Assembly: GCA_002431395.1 (NCBI GenBank)
Contig: DJEU01000025.1
Location: 62,001-126,000 of the forward strand
Direction of reading: 5' to 3'
Source: Lachnoclostridium sp. UBA5890
GTDB taxonomy: Bacteria > Bacillota > Clostridia > Lachnospirales > Lachnospiraceae
DNA: 64,000 nt
Shown: positions 16,810-25,080 of the stretch, piece after piece
How the letters are laid out: every line of letters starts with the position of its first letter
Numbering within the stretch: position 1 is the first letter of the stretch
The notes under the pieces: model-generated
What the model was told of the DNA's origin: nothing
The model's input: the letters and a program-made list of their open reading frames with translations, nothing else
Database searches by the model: none
Position numbers and translations under genes: made by a program

Positions 16810-17906
16810 TGGCGGCAAAGGCGAGACGGTCAACCGTTAGTATTACATATCTGCGAGCAAAAAAACGATATACCGCTGATGAACGTAAAAAAAGCCGGGA
16901 ACGGATTGCCAAAGATCTGACCGGCTTTAGCTACACGGCGAATGCTTCGGGTGCGGCAGATTCTGTTGAATTGCAATTAAATAATCGCGATGATAAATGG
17001 AATGCTGCTTATATGCCGCGCAAAAAGGACAAGGTTAAGGCGGTTCTTCATACATATTACTGGGACAAAGCATCGGAGAAAAAGAAGATGACATGTGGTT
17101 TGTTTTTGGTGGATTCTATCTCTTTTTCCGGAAATACACTGGACTGTACTATTGGCGGAACTTCTATCCCGGAGTATTCTTCCTTTCGGGCGACAGATCG
17201 AAGAAAGACGTGGAAAAAGGCACATCTCAAAGAGATTGGCAAGGCCATAGCAAAGCGGTATCACATGAAGTTTTATTTTGATGGTACAGACACTTCGGTG
17301 GGTACACAAAAACAGGAATTGCAGACTGACTGTGAATTTCTTACAAATCTATGTGAATCTTATGGCTATGGTATTAAACTTTATAGTGGACGCTTGGTGA
17401 TTTATAGTAAGGCAAAGTATGAGGCAAAAGCCCCTGTTGGAACCTTACATAAACGTCAATGCAGTGAACAGTTCGACTGGGAGACAAACTTGTGTGGAAC
17501 ATACACCGGGGCAAAGATAAAGTATACGCCTGCAAGTACTAGTTCGAAAAGCGATACAAAAGAAAAGAGTTCGAAAAGTTCTACAAAAAAGAAAAAGAAA
17601 AGCAGCACAGTCATTACAGTTGGAAAAGGCAATCGTTATCTGACGGTTACAGATTCGGCAGAAAGTGTGGCCCAAGCAAAGAAGGTAGCGGCTGCCAAAG
17701 CCAACCTTGAAAACGAAAAGGCAACAACGCTCACGGTCGGAACCAGAGGAATGCTTAAATATAGCGAGGCGGATACGATCAAACTGATTGGCGCCGGAAA
17801 ACTAAATGGCAAATACTTCATCGATAGTATCACATTCACAAAAAATTCTTCCGGATTCCACACATCGATGACAATGCACAAGGTTCAGCGGAGGATTACA
17901 GCATGA
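16809..17906 (+). CDS. Baseplate hub protein (late control D family)
   Basis: 366 residues of the gpD/gp27-like family. The N-terminal part has LTGFSYTANASGAADSVELQ and YTIGG-like strands, and the C-terminal part has a Ser/Lys-rich insert followed by VGTRGMLKYSEADTIKLIG. It forms the hub at the tail tip. Coupled to X through TGATG and to the next gene by ATGA. Confidence 0.85.
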   Translation: MAAKARRSTVSITYLRAKKRYTADERKKSRERIAKDLTGFSYTANASGAADSVELQLNNRDDKWNAAYMPRKKDKVKAVLHTYYWDKASEKKKMTCGLFLVDSISFSGNTLDCTIGGTSIPEYSSFRATDRRKTWKKAHLKEIGKAIAKRYHMKFYFDGTDTSVGTQKQELQTDCEFLTNLCESYGYGIKLYSGRLVIYSKAKYEAKAPVGTLHKRQCSEQFDWETNLCGTYTGAKIKYTPASTSSKSDTKEKSSKSSTKKKKKSSTVITVGKGNRYLTVTDSAESVAQAKKVAAAKANLENEKATTLTVGTRGMLKYSEADTIKLIGAGKLNGKYFIDSITFTKNSSGFHTSMTMHKVQRRITA

Positions 17907-18079
17907 ATATAATTGTGATGCAGGCGGAGGTCGCAGCCATTAAGGATGGAAATGTATTAGTAGTGTATGAAGACGGGACTTCATCCGGGTACATACCGGC
18001 AGTCGAGGGAGAGTATCAGGTAGGCGATGAGGTGTTCGTGTGCGATGACGTGGTACTCGGCAAGAGGAAGGAGGACTAA
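17903..18079 (+). CDS. Small OB-fold-like baseplate protein
   Basis: 58 residues, strand-rich (IKDGNVLVVYEDGTSSGYI and YQVGDEVFVCDDVV). It occupies the place where P2-like phages encode the spike protein gpV, and looks like the OB-fold part of such a protein without a spike. ATGA overlap with the hub gene and a good GGAGG for the next gene support it. The function is inferred from position and pattern. Confidence 0.65.
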   Translation: MNIIVMQAEVAAIKDGNVLVVYEDGTSSGYIPAVEGEYQVGDEVFVCDDVVLGKRKED

Positions 18080-18080
18080 A

Positions 18081-18575
18081 ATGTCAAAGAAAAAGACGAA
18101 GTATAAAAAATTGAAATCTTTTCTCCAGACATCTGCTTTAAAAAAATTGAAGAAGTCCGCTCCTTCTGGAAAAGTTGGATATTTCGGCAAACACCTTATT
18201 TTTCAAGTGAAGTATGACGGAAATTCAATTAAAGGATATACGTTTGAAAATTTCAAACGTGAGATATCCGCGAAAACGGAGCAGGCAGAGATCCTTGGAA
18301 AGAAAGCAAAGACTGAATTTTTGGAGCCAGACCTACAGTCAATCACATTTGATGTTTACTTTTCAGCGCAAAATGGTGTATCTGTTCGAAAGCAGCTCAA
18401 CAAACTTGAAAAATGCGTTGAAAAGGGCTATGTGGATTATCTTGTCATTGGCGGGAAAAGAGTTGGAAAAAACAAGTTTTTAATAAAAAGCGCAAGTGAG
18501 GCATGGGGGATGATTTTGAAGCATGGTGAACTTGTAGAAGCGACAGTGTCCTTAACGATGGAGGAATATGTATGA
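18081..18575 (+). CDS. Tail protein U-like (P2 GpU family)
   Basis: 164 residues. The second half shows the GpU layout: ITFDVYFSAQNGVSVRKQL, YLVIGGKRVGKNKFLIKSAS, EAWGMILKHGELVEATVSLT. It belongs to the tail/baseplate assembly set. ATG 18081 follows AAGGAGG. The next gene overlaps its end by four bases. Confidence 0.75.
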   Translation: MSKKKTKYKKLKSFLQTSALKKLKKSAPSGKVGYFGKHLIFQVKYDGNSIKGYTFENFKREISAKTEQAEILGKKAKTEFLEPDLQSITFDVYFSAQNGVSVRKQLNKLEKCVEKGYVDYLVIGGKRVGKNKFLIKSASEAWGMILKHGELVEATVSLTMEEYV

Positions 18576-18913
18576 CGGTAACTTTTATAAATCAAGAAGC
18601 TGGTTCTGAATTTTTGGATGACCTATTGGAGCAGGCAATGCTGCTTTATACCACGGTACAGGGCACTTGTCCCGGCAATCGTGACTTTGGTATCACGCCG
18701 TTAGCAACCGACGTGCCTATCCCGGTTGCAGAGCAGACTTTGACGTTGGATATTTATTCAAAAACAGAGACATATCTCCCTATGTTGCAGGTGGAGAGCG
18801 TTGAATTTTCTATTGAAAATGAGGTGCTTGTGCCGCACGTTCTGCTATCTTTAAATGAAGATTATTTTGAGGATGATGAGGAGGATGATGAGGAGGATGA
18901 AGACGATGAGTGA
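18572..18913 (+). CDS. Baseplate wedge protein, GpW/gp25-like
   Basis: 113 residues. TTVQGTCPGNRDFGITPLA matches the conserved core of gp25/W baseplate proteins, which carry lysozyme-like folds at the sheath-baseplate joint. The C-terminus is a run of Asp/Glu residues. It precedes GpJ, as in P2, with an eight-base overlap. Confidence 0.7.
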   Translation: MTVTFINQEAGSEFLDDLLEQAMLLYTTVQGTCPGNRDFGITPLATDVPIPVAEQTLTLDIYSKTETYLPMLQVESVEFSIENEVLVPHVLLSLNEDYFEDDEEDDEEDEDDE

Positions 18914-20066
18914 AGCACTTGAAAAACTGGCTGGTTTGCCAGATATATCTTTTACAGACAACATGTCTTTAGATGACGTGAAGACAGAGTTGTTTAAGGC
19001 ATACAACCAGAAAATGCTTGAACTAACCGGTGAAGAATATGCCGTTGAAGATGGGGACAGCACGGTACCTTGTTTATTGCTTTGCGCACAAGCCGTACTG
19101 GATTATCAACTGATAGCATTTATTGAGAAAGCTGGGAAGATGAACTTTCTTAAATATGCAACAGGGGATTATCTTGATCATGTCGGTGCATTCAAAAATA
19201 CATTGAGAAAGCAGGGAAGTCCGGCAAAGGTATATATCAAATTTTCGTTAGCGCAGGAACGAACCATTGATGAAGTGATTCCTGTCGGTATATTAGTAAC
19301 CGCGGATCAGAAGTTCTTCTTTGCGACAACGGAAGAAGTAAGGATCCCGGCAGGAGAATTATCAGTTACAGCGCTCTGTACTTGTACAGTATCCGGAAGT
19401 GCGGCAAACGATTATATGGTAGATGACATTCAGACTTTGGTTACTCCGACCGGATTTATCGCGGAAGTGACGAATGTTTCAGTGCCATCCGGGGGAACAG
19501 ATCTACAGAGCGATGATGACCTGAGAGAGGCCATCTTTTCCGCACCTGACCTTTATTCTGTTGCCGGAAAGGATGATGAGTGGATTGTAATGTCAAAAAA
19601 CTTTAATCCGAACATTACAGATGTAGTTCCATCTACAGTAGAAGGCAGCGGTGTGGTTGATGTGATGATTCTAACGAATCAAGGGATTCCATCCGAGGAT
19701 GATATCCAGACACTCCAATCATATTTGGCACGTAGTGATAAGAGGCCTACAACTACAAAAGTACATGTAATGGCACCGGAAAAGGTGGACTATAACATCG
19801 AAGTATCCTACTACATAGCCAAAAGCAACCAAGACAAAGAAGAGCAGATCAAGGCATCTGTACAAAGCGCCATCGATGAATTTGCATCTTGGCAAAGTGC
19901 TAGGATTGGACGCGACATTAATCCGGATGAACTGATCTACCGTATACGTGCCGCAGGAGCAAAGCGTGCACAGATTTCATCTCCAACATTTTCGAAAATC
20001 ACGCCGGGACAAGTTGCTGGACTTGTCACGAGAACAGTGACATATGGAGGTATTGAAGATGATTGA
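18906..20066 (+). CDS. Baseplate protein J-like
   Basis: 386 residues from ATG 18906. The N-terminal half includes YLDHVGAFKNTLRKQGSPA and the middle has the family pattern VPSGGTDLQSDDDLREAIF. The C-terminal part (ARIGRDINPDELIYRIRAAG) is also typical of GpJ. It forms the outer wedge of the baseplate together with GpI. The gene overlaps both neighbours. Confidence 0.9.
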   Translation: MSEALEKLAGLPDISFTDNMSLDDVKTELFKAYNQKMLELTGEEYAVEDGDSTVPCLLLCAQAVLDYQLIAFIEKAGKMNFLKYATGDYLDHVGAFKNTLRKQGSPAKVYIKFSLAQERTIDEVIPVGILVTADQKFFFATTEEVRIPAGELSVTALCTCTVSGSAANDYMVDDIQTLVTPTGFIAEVTNVSVPSGGTDLQSDDDLREAIFSAPDLYSVAGKDDEWIVMSKNFNPNITDVVPSTVEGSGVVDVMILTNQGIPSEDDIQTLQSYLARSDKRPTTTKVHVMAPEKVDYNIEVSYYIAKSNQDKEEQIKASVQSAIDEFASWQSARIGRDINPDELIYRIRAAGAKRAQISSPTFSKITPGQVAGLVTRTVTYGGIEDD

Positions 20067-20613
20067 TTTAAAAGATGTGTTGTTGACAGATATCCTGCCA
20101 GATAATCTGCAAAGCAATGAATGGAAGGCCTATGCCTATGCAGAACAGAAAATGAGAGAGAAGATATTGGGGTTTGTTGAAAGAATCCAAATTTATAAAA
20201 ATTTGGACAAGCAGCCGGATGAGGTTCTTGATCTGCTTGCGGCAGAAAACAAGGCTCAATACTACTCTGATTCCTTGGATAAGGAAACCAAGGTGGCACT
20301 CGTCAAAAGTATTATTCGATGGCATCAGCTGGCGGGCACGACAGAAGCGATCCAAGAACTTGTATCCAATGTTTTTGGAAAAGCAAAAGTCAGCGAGTGG
20401 TTCGAGTATGGCGGTGATCCGTATATGCTAAAAATCGAATCTGAAACACCTTATACCAAAGAAATATTAGATTTGTTTAACAATCTTATAAAAAAAGTAA
20501 AACCGACAGTAGCAACAATTGAAGAGATCAAGACCGTTTCCAGTGCCTATGCAGCACCGGATATCATGTCCGGATCTAAGCAGATGATCTATAACGAGAT
20601 GGAGGTGCAATGA
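20059..20613 (+). CDS. Tail protein I-like
   Basis: 184 residues from ATG 20059 (GGAGG eight bases before). DLLAAENKAQYYSDSLDKE and IIRWHQLAGTTEAIQELV match the GpI family, the partner of J in the baseplate wedge and link to the tail fibres. It is followed directly by the fibre gene through a stop/start overlap. Confidence 0.85.
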   Translation: MIDLKDVLLTDILPDNLQSNEWKAYAYAEQKMREKILGFVERIQIYKNLDKQPDEVLDLLAAENKAQYYSDSLDKETKVALVKSIIRWHQLAGTTEAIQELVSNVFGKAKVSEWFEYGGDPYMLKIESETPYTKEILDLFNNLIKKVKPTVATIEEIKTVSSAYAAPDIMSGSKQMIYNEMEVQ

Positions 20614-21578
20614 TGGCAAAGTGGAATAAGATGATTTATACCGAAGAGGGAAGAAAACTGCTTGCTAACGCGGCGGCAGGGACATGTCAAGTGGAGTTTG
20701 TACGGGCAGCGATTGGTGATGGTACCTATTCCGAAGAGGAGAAGACGGAACAAAAGTTGAGCCTTCGAACTCAGCTCAAAAACGAACGCAATTCTTATGG
20801 ATTTTCGTCCATAAAAGCGGAAGACAATACAGCATATTTAAAGGTGGCATTGCAGAATACCGATGTCGATACGGCATACTTTATCAGTGAAATTGGTGTT
20901 TTTGCCAGAAAAAAGGGAAGTAGTGAAGAGGCTGTTCTTGTGTTGATTGCAGTTGCTGAGATATCAGACTATTTCCCGGAAAAAAGTAACGCCATTACAA
21001 TTGTTCAAAATATAGCAATTGAGTTCGAGGATGTGAAGCAGTTAAGTATCGCAGATGATATGGGTGCCTATGCTTTGGTAAATACAGAGTATAATGTCCC
21101 GGACACTCTTCAAAGTCTTGTGAGTGGAGAAAATATGGGAATAGCATTGGGGAAACTTGCCAAGGCAGTAGAGGAACTGTCGCAGGTAAAAACGAAGCTG
21201 GAAACGAAACCATCTTATGAAGAGGGAGTGTTTTCTCCCTCAATCATGAATGGAAGTTTTGTACCATCCTTAATCCAGGCAGAGTACAAAAAAGTGGATA
21301 GAATCGTATACATAGCAATTAAATTTTCTTTTAGTACGGCGATTGATACGACACAAATAGGAGGAATTTTAGGCCTGCCGTTTGTTGTATCTACAGGAAA
21401 TGCAACGGGTGGATCCTATCCACTTTCCGCCAAAACCAATAATGGTAATTATTCTGGTATGGTAGTGTTTGATAACTATATGGATGCTTCGCCTGCTGTT
21501 GCTGGTATTAGCGATTTGCTTGGTCAACAGTCTACAAAGGTAATTCGACTGTATGGACAGTATGAAACAACAGCATAA
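20613..21578 (+). CDS. Tail fibre protein
   Basis: 321 residues. Residues 1-150 are the conserved tail-collar fibre N-terminus (KMIYTEEGRKLLANAAAG, FISEIGVFARK) that docks to GpI. The remainder, with a coiled coil around residues 180-205 and a strand-rich tip, should bind the host surface. ATG 20613 is chosen for its spacing of six from GGAGGT. Confidence 0.85.
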   Translation: MAKWNKMIYTEEGRKLLANAAAGTCQVEFVRAAIGDGTYSEEEKTEQKLSLRTQLKNERNSYGFSSIKAEDNTAYLKVALQNTDVDTAYFISEIGVFARKKGSSEEAVLVLIAVAEISDYFPEKSNAITIVQNIAIEFEDVKQLSIADDMGAYALVNTEYNVPDTLQSLVSGENMGIALGKLAKAVEELSQVKTKLETKPSYEEGVFSPSIMNGSFVPSLIQAEYKKVDRIVYIAIKFSFSTAIDTTQIGGILGLPFVVSTGNATGGSYPLSAKTNNGNYSGMVVFDNYMDASPAVAGISDLLGQQSTKVIRLYGQYETTA

Positions 21579-21600
21579 GCATAGAGAGGAGGTCAGAAAC

Positions 21601-21855
21601 ATGGACGTGATACAAAAAGCAACTGTAGATATGCTTACAAACACAAGTGTGTCTATCCTGACGCAAAAGTTTGTCAAAGTTGATGGCAAAGAGATACAGT
21701 TAGGAGCAAACCACCGGAAAGCATATGTGAATACAGAAGAAGGAAGACAAGCCTTGATGTCAGAGCAGGAAGAGGCTACGGTACAGGCTGTATTTGCTAT
21801 CTGGGGCGATGCTCCAACGGTAAGCAATGAAGAACAAGAAACGGAGAGCGAATAG
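21601..21855 (+). CDS. Small protein after tail fibre gene
   Basis: 84 residues with clear GAGGAGGT before the ATG. N-terminal helix, then VDGKEIQLGANHRKAYVNTEEGR and an acidic tail. Small genes at this place often encode fibre-linked or baseplate accessory proteins, and the family is not recognised. A terminator overlaps its stop codon. Confidence 0.6.
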   Translation: MDVIQKATVDMLTNTSVSILTQKFVKVDGKEIQLGANHRKAYVNTEEGRQALMSEQEEATVQAVFAIWGDAPTVSNEEQETESE

Positions 21856-21865
21856 CTCTTTTTTT
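21845..21865 (+). terminator. Terminator between tail and lysis genes
   Basis: AGAGC, loop, AGAGC complement (GCTCT), then a T run. It overlaps the preceding stop codon. A second perfect small stem (GTTGCG/CGCAAC) lies 6-20 bases further on. Confidence 0.65.
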
Positions 21866-21899
21866 AGTTGCGCCCGCGCAACAGAAAGGAAGGAAAACG

Positions 21900-22379
21900 A
21901 TGAGAACAATTTATGACACTTACAACATGATAGTAGGAGCAGTAGTCACACTGTTTACGGCAATATTCGGTGTATACTGGTATGTTTTTGCCGCATACAT
22001 GGTATTGAATGTCTTTGACTGGCTGACGGGCTGGTATAAGTCACGCAAGCAGAAAGAAGAATCCAGCAAGAAAGGCTTTTGGGGAATCTTGAAAAAACTT
22101 GGATACTGGGTGATGATTGCGGCGGCATTTATTGTAAGTACCGTTTTTGTGAAGCTGGGACAAGATATTTTACATATTGACTTGGAATTTTTGAATTTGA
22201 TCGGTTGGTTTACATTGACATGCTTACTGGTCAATGAAGTCCGAAGTGTGATTGAAAATCTTGTACAGCTTGGTTATAATGTGCCGGCTGTATTGATCAA
22301 AGGATTGGCAGTGACGGAGCAATTAGTAAACCAAGCAACAGATTTTGTAGAAAATGAGGAGGATGACGACAATGAGTAA
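21900..22379 (+). CDS. Holin (phage lysis/toxin secretion family)
   Basis: 159 residues with about three membrane spans (VGAVVTLFTAIFGVYWYVFA, a second around YWVMIAAAFIVSTVF, a third around FLNLIGWFTLTCLLV) and the GWYKSRKQKEESSKKGF loop typical of the holin_4/Cph1 type. The C-terminus is acidic. It makes membrane lesions that release the endolysin, whose gene starts inside its last codons. Confidence 0.88.
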   Translation: MRTIYDTYNMIVGAVVTLFTAIFGVYWYVFAAYMVLNVFDWLTGWYKSRKQKEESSKKGFWGILKKLGYWVMIAAAFIVSTVFVKLGQDILHIDLEFLNLIGWFTLTCLLVNEVRSVIENLVQLGYNVPAVLIKGLAVTEQLVNQATDFVENEEDDDNE

Positions 22380-23016
22380 TGTAACGGATCAGTGCAGAGA
22401 TACAAAAAAATTGAATAAGCTGGTTCAGATCATGCTTGCGGCGGCGCTAGCAGAGATCAAGGCAAAAGGTGTAACTCCTCTTGTGATCGAGACCTATCGA
22501 ACCAGAGAGAGACAGAACTATCTCTACGGACAGGGACGCACGCGCACACAATGCCTTGCGGCAGGGGTACCGGCGACGTATGCGCGTCCCGGCATGGCGC
22601 AGATCACTTGGACACTTAATAGTATTCATTGCTTGAAAAAGGCGGTGGATGTAGTTCCAATCCGCAAAGGGGAAGCCATCTGGAATGCTGCGGATAAAGA
22701 TACGCAGATTATCATTGCGGTGATGGAGAAGTATGGATTCGAGCCGGGCGCAAACTGGGAAAAGTCTCCGGACAGTCCGCACTATCAGGTTAAAGGAGAT
22801 TTTAAATCGGTATTCGATCAAAGTCACAATACTACATATGTCACCAAGACCATCCAGAAGGCTCTTAAAACCAAGGGATTCTATAATGGAACCATCGATG
22901 GTAAGTGGGGCAGCGCTACCACGAAAGCGGTCAATGCGTTTCGGAAGTCCAATAAATGGACGAAAAATGGAAAGGTCGGCAAAGTTGGTTTGAAGAAACT
23001 GCTGAAATGCTTGTGA
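22372..23016 (+). CDS. Endolysin: M15-type peptidase with peptidoglycan-binding domain
   Basis: 214 residues. Residues 1-145 are an M15 (VanY/L-alanyl-D-glutamate peptidase-like) domain, with the zinc-binding region around HCLKKAVDVVP and a late SPHYQ. The C-terminal 60 residues are a peptidoglycan-binding domain (QKALKTKGFYNGTIDGKWG). It cuts the cell-wall peptide at the end of infection. The start has GAGGA and overlaps the holin end by eight bases. Confidence 0.88.
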   Translation: MSNVTDQCRDTKKLNKLVQIMLAAALAEIKAKGVTPLVIETYRTRERQNYLYGQGRTRTQCLAAGVPATYARPGMAQITWTLNSIHCLKKAVDVVPIRKGEAIWNAADKDTQIIIAVMEKYGFEPGANWEKSPDSPHYQVKGDFKSVFDQSHNTTYVTKTIQKALKTKGFYNGTIDGKWGSATTKAVNAFRKSNKWTKNGKVGKVGLKKLLKCL

Positions 23017-23032
23017 TAAATGTATAGAGGCA

Positions 23033-23076
23033 AAAAAGGATTCGGTGTCTGGAAACGGATGCCGGATCCTTTTTTT
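23033..23076 (+). terminator. Terminator of the late operon
   Basis: AAAAAAGGAT pairs with ATCCTTTTTTT around an inner stem. It ends the late transcript right before the accessory region. Confidence 0.75.
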
Positions 23077-23093
23077 CGTTGTGGAAAAATGAT

Positions 23094-23110
23094 GTGTCAG
23101 AATCTGACAC
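23094..23110. repeat. Dispersed prophage palindrome, copy 3
   Basis: Perfect GTGTCAGAATCTGACAC. It lies ten bases upstream of the -35 box of the cassette promoter at 23121. Confidence 0.75.
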
Positions 23111-23120
23111 AAAAAATATC

Positions 23121-23149
23121 TTGTGTTATTTCATAATTTGGTATATAAT
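23121..23149 (+). promoter_or_regulatory. Promoter of accessory cassette
   Basis: TTGTGT and TATAAT with a 17-base spacer. The cassette at 23222-24644 thus has its own promoter, independent of phage late expression, as expected for a gene active in the lysogen. Confidence 0.6.
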
Positions 23150-23221
23150 GGGAAATAAAGTAAATTATTGTAAAAATAATGGATGATGTTAAATACAAGA
23201 TGCTAAGGAGGGTATTGAAAT

Positions 23222-24115
23222 ATGAGTGATAAAAGAAGTGTTAAGTTTTTATATTTTAGACCATATTTATTTGATGAAACTACAAATGTTAAAGACCCAT
23301 TTAATTTTGCTGAATGGATTGTTAATTATAAAAAAGCTGGTAAGATTTTGGAAAAAGTGGATTTAAAAGATGGTTTTTCGGCAAGAGTTGAAGAACATAT
23401 ATACGACGATATAAAAGATTTGCATGGTGTTTGTTTTGTTCGTATGCGCGGAGAAAATTTACCTTCGAAAGTGGCAGAAGGACGAGCACAGGAAGATCTT
23501 GATTTGGAAGAAGATGAATATATTGGGGAGGATATGTATATACTTTACGATAGAAAATCTAATGTATTTATGATGCAGGTAAATCGAATCGCTATGACAA
23601 TTACTCGCATAGCTGAATTTATAAATAAGACGCGTTTGCAAGATGGTAAATATGTTGCATTTAGTCCTATTACCAATATAGTTTCATTCAATGAAATGAA
23701 GCGAAAAAAAACAAGAACAATTGAAATATCATGTGAAAATATTCAAGATACAAGCAAGATTAAAAGTGGTATTTTAAAACGTATATGTGATGATGTGATG
23801 GGAATTGGATGCAAAATTTACGCAATCAGATTTAGTGTTGGGAGAAGTCGAAATGATGAATTATCTCCAGCCGAATCGCAAAAAATGATTGATGATATTA
23901 TTAATAGATCTGTTAATGTTAATACGGCAAAGGCAACCTTTCAGGATTCAATGACAGGAGAGGTGGAATATGTTGATTTGTTACAGAATAAAGTGATGTC
24001 TAGAATTGAATTTGAAATAAGTGGTCGAGAAAGGTTACATATGGATGTTACATTTGCTAAGATGAAGCAAGAATACTTATCAAAACACATTCTCAAAGCT
24101 TTACATATTAATTAG
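23222..24115 (+). CDS. Accessory protein, DUF6731-like
   Basis: 297 residues. It resembles DUF6731-type proteins: an N-terminal strand-rich part (FLYFRPYLF), then a conserved acidic stretch ending EYIGEDMYILYD and MQVNRIAMTITRIAEF. No catalytic motif is evident. It is visibly richer in A and T than the late genes. It pairs with a membrane protein gene and sits between two copies of the palindrome. The location, own promoter and composition suggest a cargo operon, possibly for superinfection exclusion. That function is inference. Confidence 0.55.
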   Translation: MSDKRSVKFLYFRPYLFDETTNVKDPFNFAEWIVNYKKAGKILEKVDLKDGFSARVEEHIYDDIKDLHGVCFVRMRGENLPSKVAEGRAQEDLDLEEDEYIGEDMYILYDRKSNVFMMQVNRIAMTITRIAEFINKTRLQDGKYVAFSPITNIVSFNEMKRKKTRTIEISCENIQDTSKIKSGILKRICDDVMGIGCKIYAIRFSVGRSRNDELSPAESQKMIDDIINRSVNVNTAKATFQDSMTGEVEYVDLLQNKVMSRIEFEISGRERLHMDVTFAKMKQEYLSKHILKALHIN

Positions 24116-24131
24116 AGATGGAGGAGTGTTT

Positions 24132-24644
24132 ATGGAAAAAGCAATAGAAAGGGGGGGACCATATATTATTGCTACAATATTTACTGTAGCCTGGTATTTT
24201 TTAGGGGCGGATTTGACTGGAAGTCAAGGATATGATGGGGCATTAGAGGCTTCCATTTCTATGTGTTCTATTTTGCTTGGCTTTGTTGTGGCGATATTTC
24301 CAGTTGTTTTATCATTACGATCAAAAGGAAATTATATAGATCGAGTGATAGTGCAAGGCGGGAAATTATTGAAATCATATAATGTGGAAGCAGTTATGAG
24401 TGGTTTTGCACTTATAATAATTGTGATTTTTAATTTCTTTCGTTTTGATACGAGGGAGAGTATAAAAAGATTATTATTTTTTTTCTGGTTATTTTGCATT
24501 GTTCTTTTTATCGGTTGTTGTATCAGATCTATGTATTTTTGGTTTTATATTATTTTTACAAACGAGAAAAACAATAATTCTATTCCACCTGAAGGAGAAG
24601 CTGAAAGACGATATAAAGAGGAGTATAAACGTAAAAATGTGTAA
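24132..24644 (+). CDS. Membrane protein of accessory cassette
   Basis: 170 residues with four predicted spans: ATIFTVAWYFLGADL, SMCSILLGFVVAIFPVVLSL, ALIIIVIFNFF and LFFFWLFCIVLFIGCCI. The charged tail is cytoplasmic. It follows the DUF6731-like gene after 16 bases with GGAGG before ATG 24132. A soluble partner plus a membrane protein is a common layout of phage-exclusion systems, where the membrane protein acts as effector. I do not recognise the family. Confidence 0.6.
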   Translation: MEKAIERGGPYIIATIFTVAWYFLGADLTGSQGYDGALEASISMCSILLGFVVAIFPVVLSLRSKGNYIDRVIVQGGKLLKSYNVEAVMSGFALIIIVIFNFFRFDTRESIKRLLFFFWLFCIVLFIGCCIRSMYFWFYIIFTNEKNNNSIPPEGEAERRYKEEYKRKNV

Positions 24645-24671
24645 GAGATGATACCCAAAATCGTGTAAAAA

Positions 24672-24688
24672 GTGTCAGATTCTGACAC
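24672..24688. repeat. Dispersed prophage palindrome, copy 4 (also terminator stem)
   Basis: Perfect GTGTCAGATTCTGACAC flanked by A and T runs, so the copy also works as the terminator of the cassette at 23222-24644. Confidence 0.75.
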
Positions 24689-24725
24689 TTTTTTTATGCC
24701 ATTCTATAAAGAAACAAAATAATGC

Positions 24726-24755
24726 TTGACAAATACTACATAAATGTAGTAAAAT
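24726..24755 (+). promoter_or_regulatory. Promoter with internal palindrome
   Basis: TTGACA at 24726 and TAAAAT at 24750 with an 18-base spacer. The spacer holds TACTACA-TAAA-TGTAGTA (24734-24751). It recalls BlaI/MecI/CopY-type operators (TACA..TGTA) but with a longer centre. Confidence 0.6.
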
Positions 24756-24781
24756 AAAATCATAGAAAGGAGGTAACCAAT

Positions 24782-24901
24782 GTGGGAAAGCAAAAGAAGA
24801 AAAAGAAAACGCCAATCAAGTGGCAAGAACTTCTGGTAAATGCACTGATTGACATTTTCGTAGGAATCATCCTAATCCTCGTCCAAAAGATTTTAGGATA
24901 G
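24782..24901 (+). CDS. Lysine-rich single-span membrane peptide
   Basis: 39 residues from GTG 24782 (AAAGGAGGT before). The N-terminus is lysine-rich (GKQKKKKKTPIKW) and followed by one span (LIDIFVGIILILVQKIL). Strong promoter, strong ribosome site and a two-tier GC hairpin after the stop match the gene at 602, although the peptides share only their layout. Holin-like or type I toxin-like function is possible. No antisense promoter was seen. Confidence 0.6.
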   Translation: MGKQKKKKKTPIKWQELLVNALIDIFVGIILILVQKILG

Positions 24902-24905
24902 TTCC

Positions 24906-24948
24906 AAAAGGGATTTTCAATAGGGGGCAATAAAGCCCCCGCCCTTTT
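24906..24948 (+). terminator. Two-tier hairpin terminator
   Basis: GGGGGC/GCCCCC nested within AAAAGGG/CCCTTTT. It could stop transcription in both directions. Confidence 0.65.
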
Positions 24949-24984
24949 AAAACAATATAACACAAACCCACAAAGGTGTAAAGC

Positions 24985-25080
24985 ATGATTTTAAAATTAG
25001 GCATTTTTCTAGTGGCTATCGGGCTTATTAAGCTCGTGGTGTTGCTTGTAATGCGACACAAGGAAGGAGAAGATGAATGA
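24985..25080 (+). CDS. Very small membrane peptide
   Basis: 31 residues, one span (ILKLGIFLVAIGLIKLVVLL) and a charged tail RHKEGEDE. AAAGGTG lies before the ATG, and the stop overlaps the next start (ATGA), so it is translated together with the HTH gene at 25077. Confidence 0.55.
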   Translation: MILKLGIFLVAIGLIKLVVLLVMRHKEGEDE

